This document shows positions 6,167 through 7,352 of a stretch of DNA of 7,352 bases, one piece after another. The notes beneath the pieces were generated by a model. The model was not told the origin of the DNA and did no database searches. It saw nothing but the letters and a program-made list of their open reading frames with translations. The stretch is from JBCCSZ01 sp039199225. GTDB lineage: Bacteria; Bacteroidota; Bacteroidia; Chitinophagales; Saprospiraceae. The position numbers and the translations under genes were made by a program. Location of the stretch: contig JBCCSZ010000355.1 in the NCBI GenBank assembly GCA_039199225.1, forward strand, positions 1 through 7,352, written 5' to 3'. Positions within the stretch are counted from its first letter, which is position 1. Each line of letters begins with the position of its first letter.

Positions 6167-6748
6167 ATGACCAAGGAAATTGTATTAGACATCATCAACA
6201 AAAAATACTCACCGCTGTCTGTTGAATGCCAACAAGATTTATTTGATTGTCTTACCCTTGCATCCATCGAAAAAGGCCAGACCATCGTCCGGGAAGGGCA
6301 GTTTTCACACAAAGCTTATTTCCTTCTGCACGGCTGCGCCAGGGCTTACTACCTGAAGGATGGAAAAGATGTATCGGATTGGTTTGCCTTCGAAAATGAG
6401 TTCATCAGCTCCATTGTCAGCTTCTTTGGGAAAAAACCAAGTCCCCACTACATTGAAGCACTCCAAGATTCACTCGTCATTGAGATTTCCAGATCGGCAT
6501 TTGAAAATTTGGCGGATAAACACCACGACTTCGAGCGACTCATCCGAGTGGTTGTTACCAATACCATGCTGAGTCAACAGGAAAGGATCTCATCCATCTT
6601 GTTTCATACGGCTCAGGAGCGGTATGAGCACATTTTGCAAATTCGACCCGACATCACCAACAGGGTTCCGCTGATGCACATTGCTTCTTATTTGGGGATG
6701 ACCCTTGAGACCTTGAGCAGAATCCGGAATTCAAAAAAGGGAATTTGA
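6167..6748 (+). CDS. Crp/Fnr-family transcriptional regulator
   Basis: A 193-residue cytoplasmic DNA-binding regulator. Residues about 20-110 form the cyclic-nucleotide-binding-type beta-roll (EKGQTIVREGQFSHKAYFLL, then HGCARAYY and a loop ending in SPHYIEAL), 112-150 the long dimer helix, and 152-190 a winged helix-turn-helix (VPLMHIASYLGMTLETLSRI). The recognition helix reads T-L-E-T-L-S-R, placing E181, S184 and R185 in the E-x-x-S-R pattern by which E. coli FNR reads TTGAT. The cysteines (21, 28, 57) do not form the FNR iron-sulfur motif, so it is unlikely to be an oxygen-sensing FNR; the effector is unknown. Length is normal for Bacteroidota members. A perfect FNR-type palindrome overlaps its stop codon and precedes the flavin oxidoreductase 56 bp downstream, its likely target. 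It is divergent from the receptor operon across 292 bp. The start MTKEIVLDII is the first in-frame ATG that gives a normal N-terminus. Confidence 0.88.
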   Translation: MTKEIVLDIINKKYSPLSVECQQDLFDCLTLASIEKGQTIVREGQFSHKAYFLLHGCARAYYLKDGKDVSDWFAFENEFISSIVSFFGKKPSPHYIEALQDSLVIEISRSAFENLADKHHDFERLIRVVVTNTMLSQQERISSILFHTAQERYEHILQIRPDITNRVPLMHIASYLGMTLETLSRIRNSKKGI

Positions 6749-6760
6749 TCTATATCAAAT
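6743..6760. promoter_or_regulatory. FNR-type operator palindrome overlapping the regulator stop codon
   Basis: ATTTGAT (6743-6749), CTAT, ATCAAAT (6754-6760) is a perfect inverted repeat containing the full FNR consensus TTGAT-N4-ATCAA (6745-6758). It covers the TGA stop (6746-6748) of the Crp/Fnr-type gene and is centred at 6751.5, 53 bp before the oxidoreductase ATG. A -7-like box at 6781-6788 puts the centre at about -41 to -43, the place for an activator touching RNA polymerase (class II). It also lies close enough for control by the neighbouring regulator, whose recognition helix has the matching E-x-x-S-R residues. Confidence 0.65.
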
Positions 6761-6780
6761 GAATTTTCTCTTATTCTGAT

Positions 6781-6788
6781 GAGCTTTG
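6781..6788 (+). promoter_or_regulatory. Weak -7 box for the oxidoreductase gene
   Basis: GAGCTTTG matches six of eight positions of TAnnTTTG, counting the two free bases. No TTG lies at the -33 position, which is usual for activator-dependent promoters. Transcription would begin near 6794, leaving a leader of about 10 nt before ATG 6805. Confidence 0.3.
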
Positions 6789-6804
6789 CAAAAACAGCAT
6801 TAAG

Positions 6805-7352
6805 ATGAAAAAGATATTGATCATAAATGGACACCCGGATGCAGAAAGCTTCAATTTTGCTTTGTCGGATGCTTACAAAAATGGCGTAGAACGCTCAGAG
6901 GCGGAACTACAACAAATCAACATTAGAGATTTGAATTTCAATCCAAACCTTATATATGGCTACCGCAAGCGAACCACCCTTGAGCCAGACCTCCTCAAAG
7001 CACAAGAGCTGATTAAATGGTCGGACCATTTGGTATGGATTTACCCAGTCTGGTGGGGGTCGGTACCAGCCATAATGAAAGGATTCATCGATCGGGTCTT
7101 TCTACCTGGCTTTGCTTTCAAAAAAAGAGAAGGCTCTGTGTGGTGGGACAAATATCTGACGGGAAAAACTGCTAGAATCATCTGTACCTTAGACCAACCT
7201 TCCTGGTTCTATAAATGGATCAATTCCTGTCCAAGTCACCACGCCATGAAGAAGCTCACCATGCAATTTGTGGGTGTCAAAAAAGTAAGGATCACCTCCA
7301 TCGGCCCTTTGCGTTTATCGACAGATGCCTTCAGGGCCAAGTGGCTGCAAAA
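6805..7352 (+). CDS. NAD(P)H-dependent oxidoreductase, flavodoxin-like (NQO1/MdaB type), 3' end outside window
   Basis: This is the first 182 residues of a cytosolic flavoenzyme that uses NAD(P)H for two-electron reduction of quinones or similar acceptors. It starts MKKILIINGHPDAESFNFAL, where the beta-strand plus G-H-P-x-x-x-S-F is the flavin-phosphate loop. Residues 74-83 (DHLVWIYPVW) followed by WGSVPAIMKGFIDRV and then GFAF (102-105) form the flavin-binding signature of the Flavodoxin_2 family. The segment TGKTARIICTLDQP (119-132) is the next core strand. The family is normally about 190-200 residues, so only some 10-20 residues should be missing; no stop is reached. The ATG at 6805 follows GCATTAAG with no strong ribosome site. 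The gene lies 56 bp downstream of the Crp/Fnr-type regulator, with a palindromic operator between them, so it is the regulator's probable target. The substrate cannot be told from sequence. Confidence 0.88.
   Translation, partial: MKKILIINGHPDAESFNFALSDAYKNGVERSEAELQQINIRDLNFNPNLIYGYRKRTTLEPDLLKAQELIKWSDHLVWIYPVWWGSVPAIMKGFIDRVFLPGFAFKKREGSVWWDKYLTGKTARIICTLDQPSWFYKWINSCPSHHAMKKLTMQFVGVKKVRITSIGPLRLSTDAFRAKWLQ

Noticed and set aside
6167..6748. Oxygen-sensing FNR with a 4Fe-4S cluster
   Set aside because: Only three cysteines (21, 28, 57) are present and they are not in the FNR arrangement, so the DNA-recognition helix is FNR-like but the sensor is not.
1..7352. tRNA, rRNA, CRISPR array or phage/defence system
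   Set aside because: No cloverleaf-like arms, no regularly spaced direct repeats and no nuclease, toxin or phage-like protein could be seen on either strand.

Overview
The window looks like a chromosomal segment of a Bacteroidota organism, most likely a Cytophagales/Flammeovirga-type relative; the genus cannot be fixed. This rests on a TonB-dependent receptor start with an N-terminal carboxypeptidase-regulatory-like domain, a DUF4374 protein, a short Crp-like regulator of the Bacteroidota kind, a small peptide with a Bacteroidota double-glycine natural-product leader, A+T-rich spacers, and promoter elements resembling the Bacteroidota TAnnTTTG box. All family names come from recalled sequence features, not from database searches.

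Left part (1-1702) is accessory and decayed. It opens with the last 37 residues of an IS66-like transposase (+), whose element appears to end in TTAC at 121-124. This end abuts a broken minus-strand gene (125-744) that has a one-base frameshift in an A6 run and is cut by the IS. Then comes an isolated 38-residue peptide (902-1018, +) with a GG leader, followed by about 680 bp without a convincing gene but with several inverted repeats, including a good + strand terminator at 1326-1357.

Middle part (1703-5874, all minus) is an iron/siderophore-type uptake operon. Transcription order is: TonB-dependent receptor (only the first 160 residues remain), DUF4374 protein (N-terminus missing), a DUF3325-like small membrane protein, a DUF3649-like small membrane protein, and a large PepSY-TM membrane protein. 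The inner-membrane part looks intact. The receptor and the DUF4374 gene look fused out of frame by one internal deletion at about 5389-5400, so the receptor barrel is lost. In the intact state the receptor would bring a ferric chelate across the outer membrane, and the PepSY-TM protein would probably act on it at the inner membrane, for example by haem-dependent reduction.

Right part (5875-7352, plus) starts with a divergent intergenic region. It continues with a Crp/Fnr-family regulator (6167-6748) and an NAD(P)H-dependent flavin oxidoreductase that runs off the window edge (6805-7352). A perfect FNR-type palindrome, TTGAT-N4-ATCAA, overlaps the regulator's stop codon and sits about 41-43 bp upstream of the inferred start of transcription of the oxidoreductase. 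The regulator's recognition helix carries the E-x-x-S-R pattern of FNR, so the regulator probably controls its neighbour.
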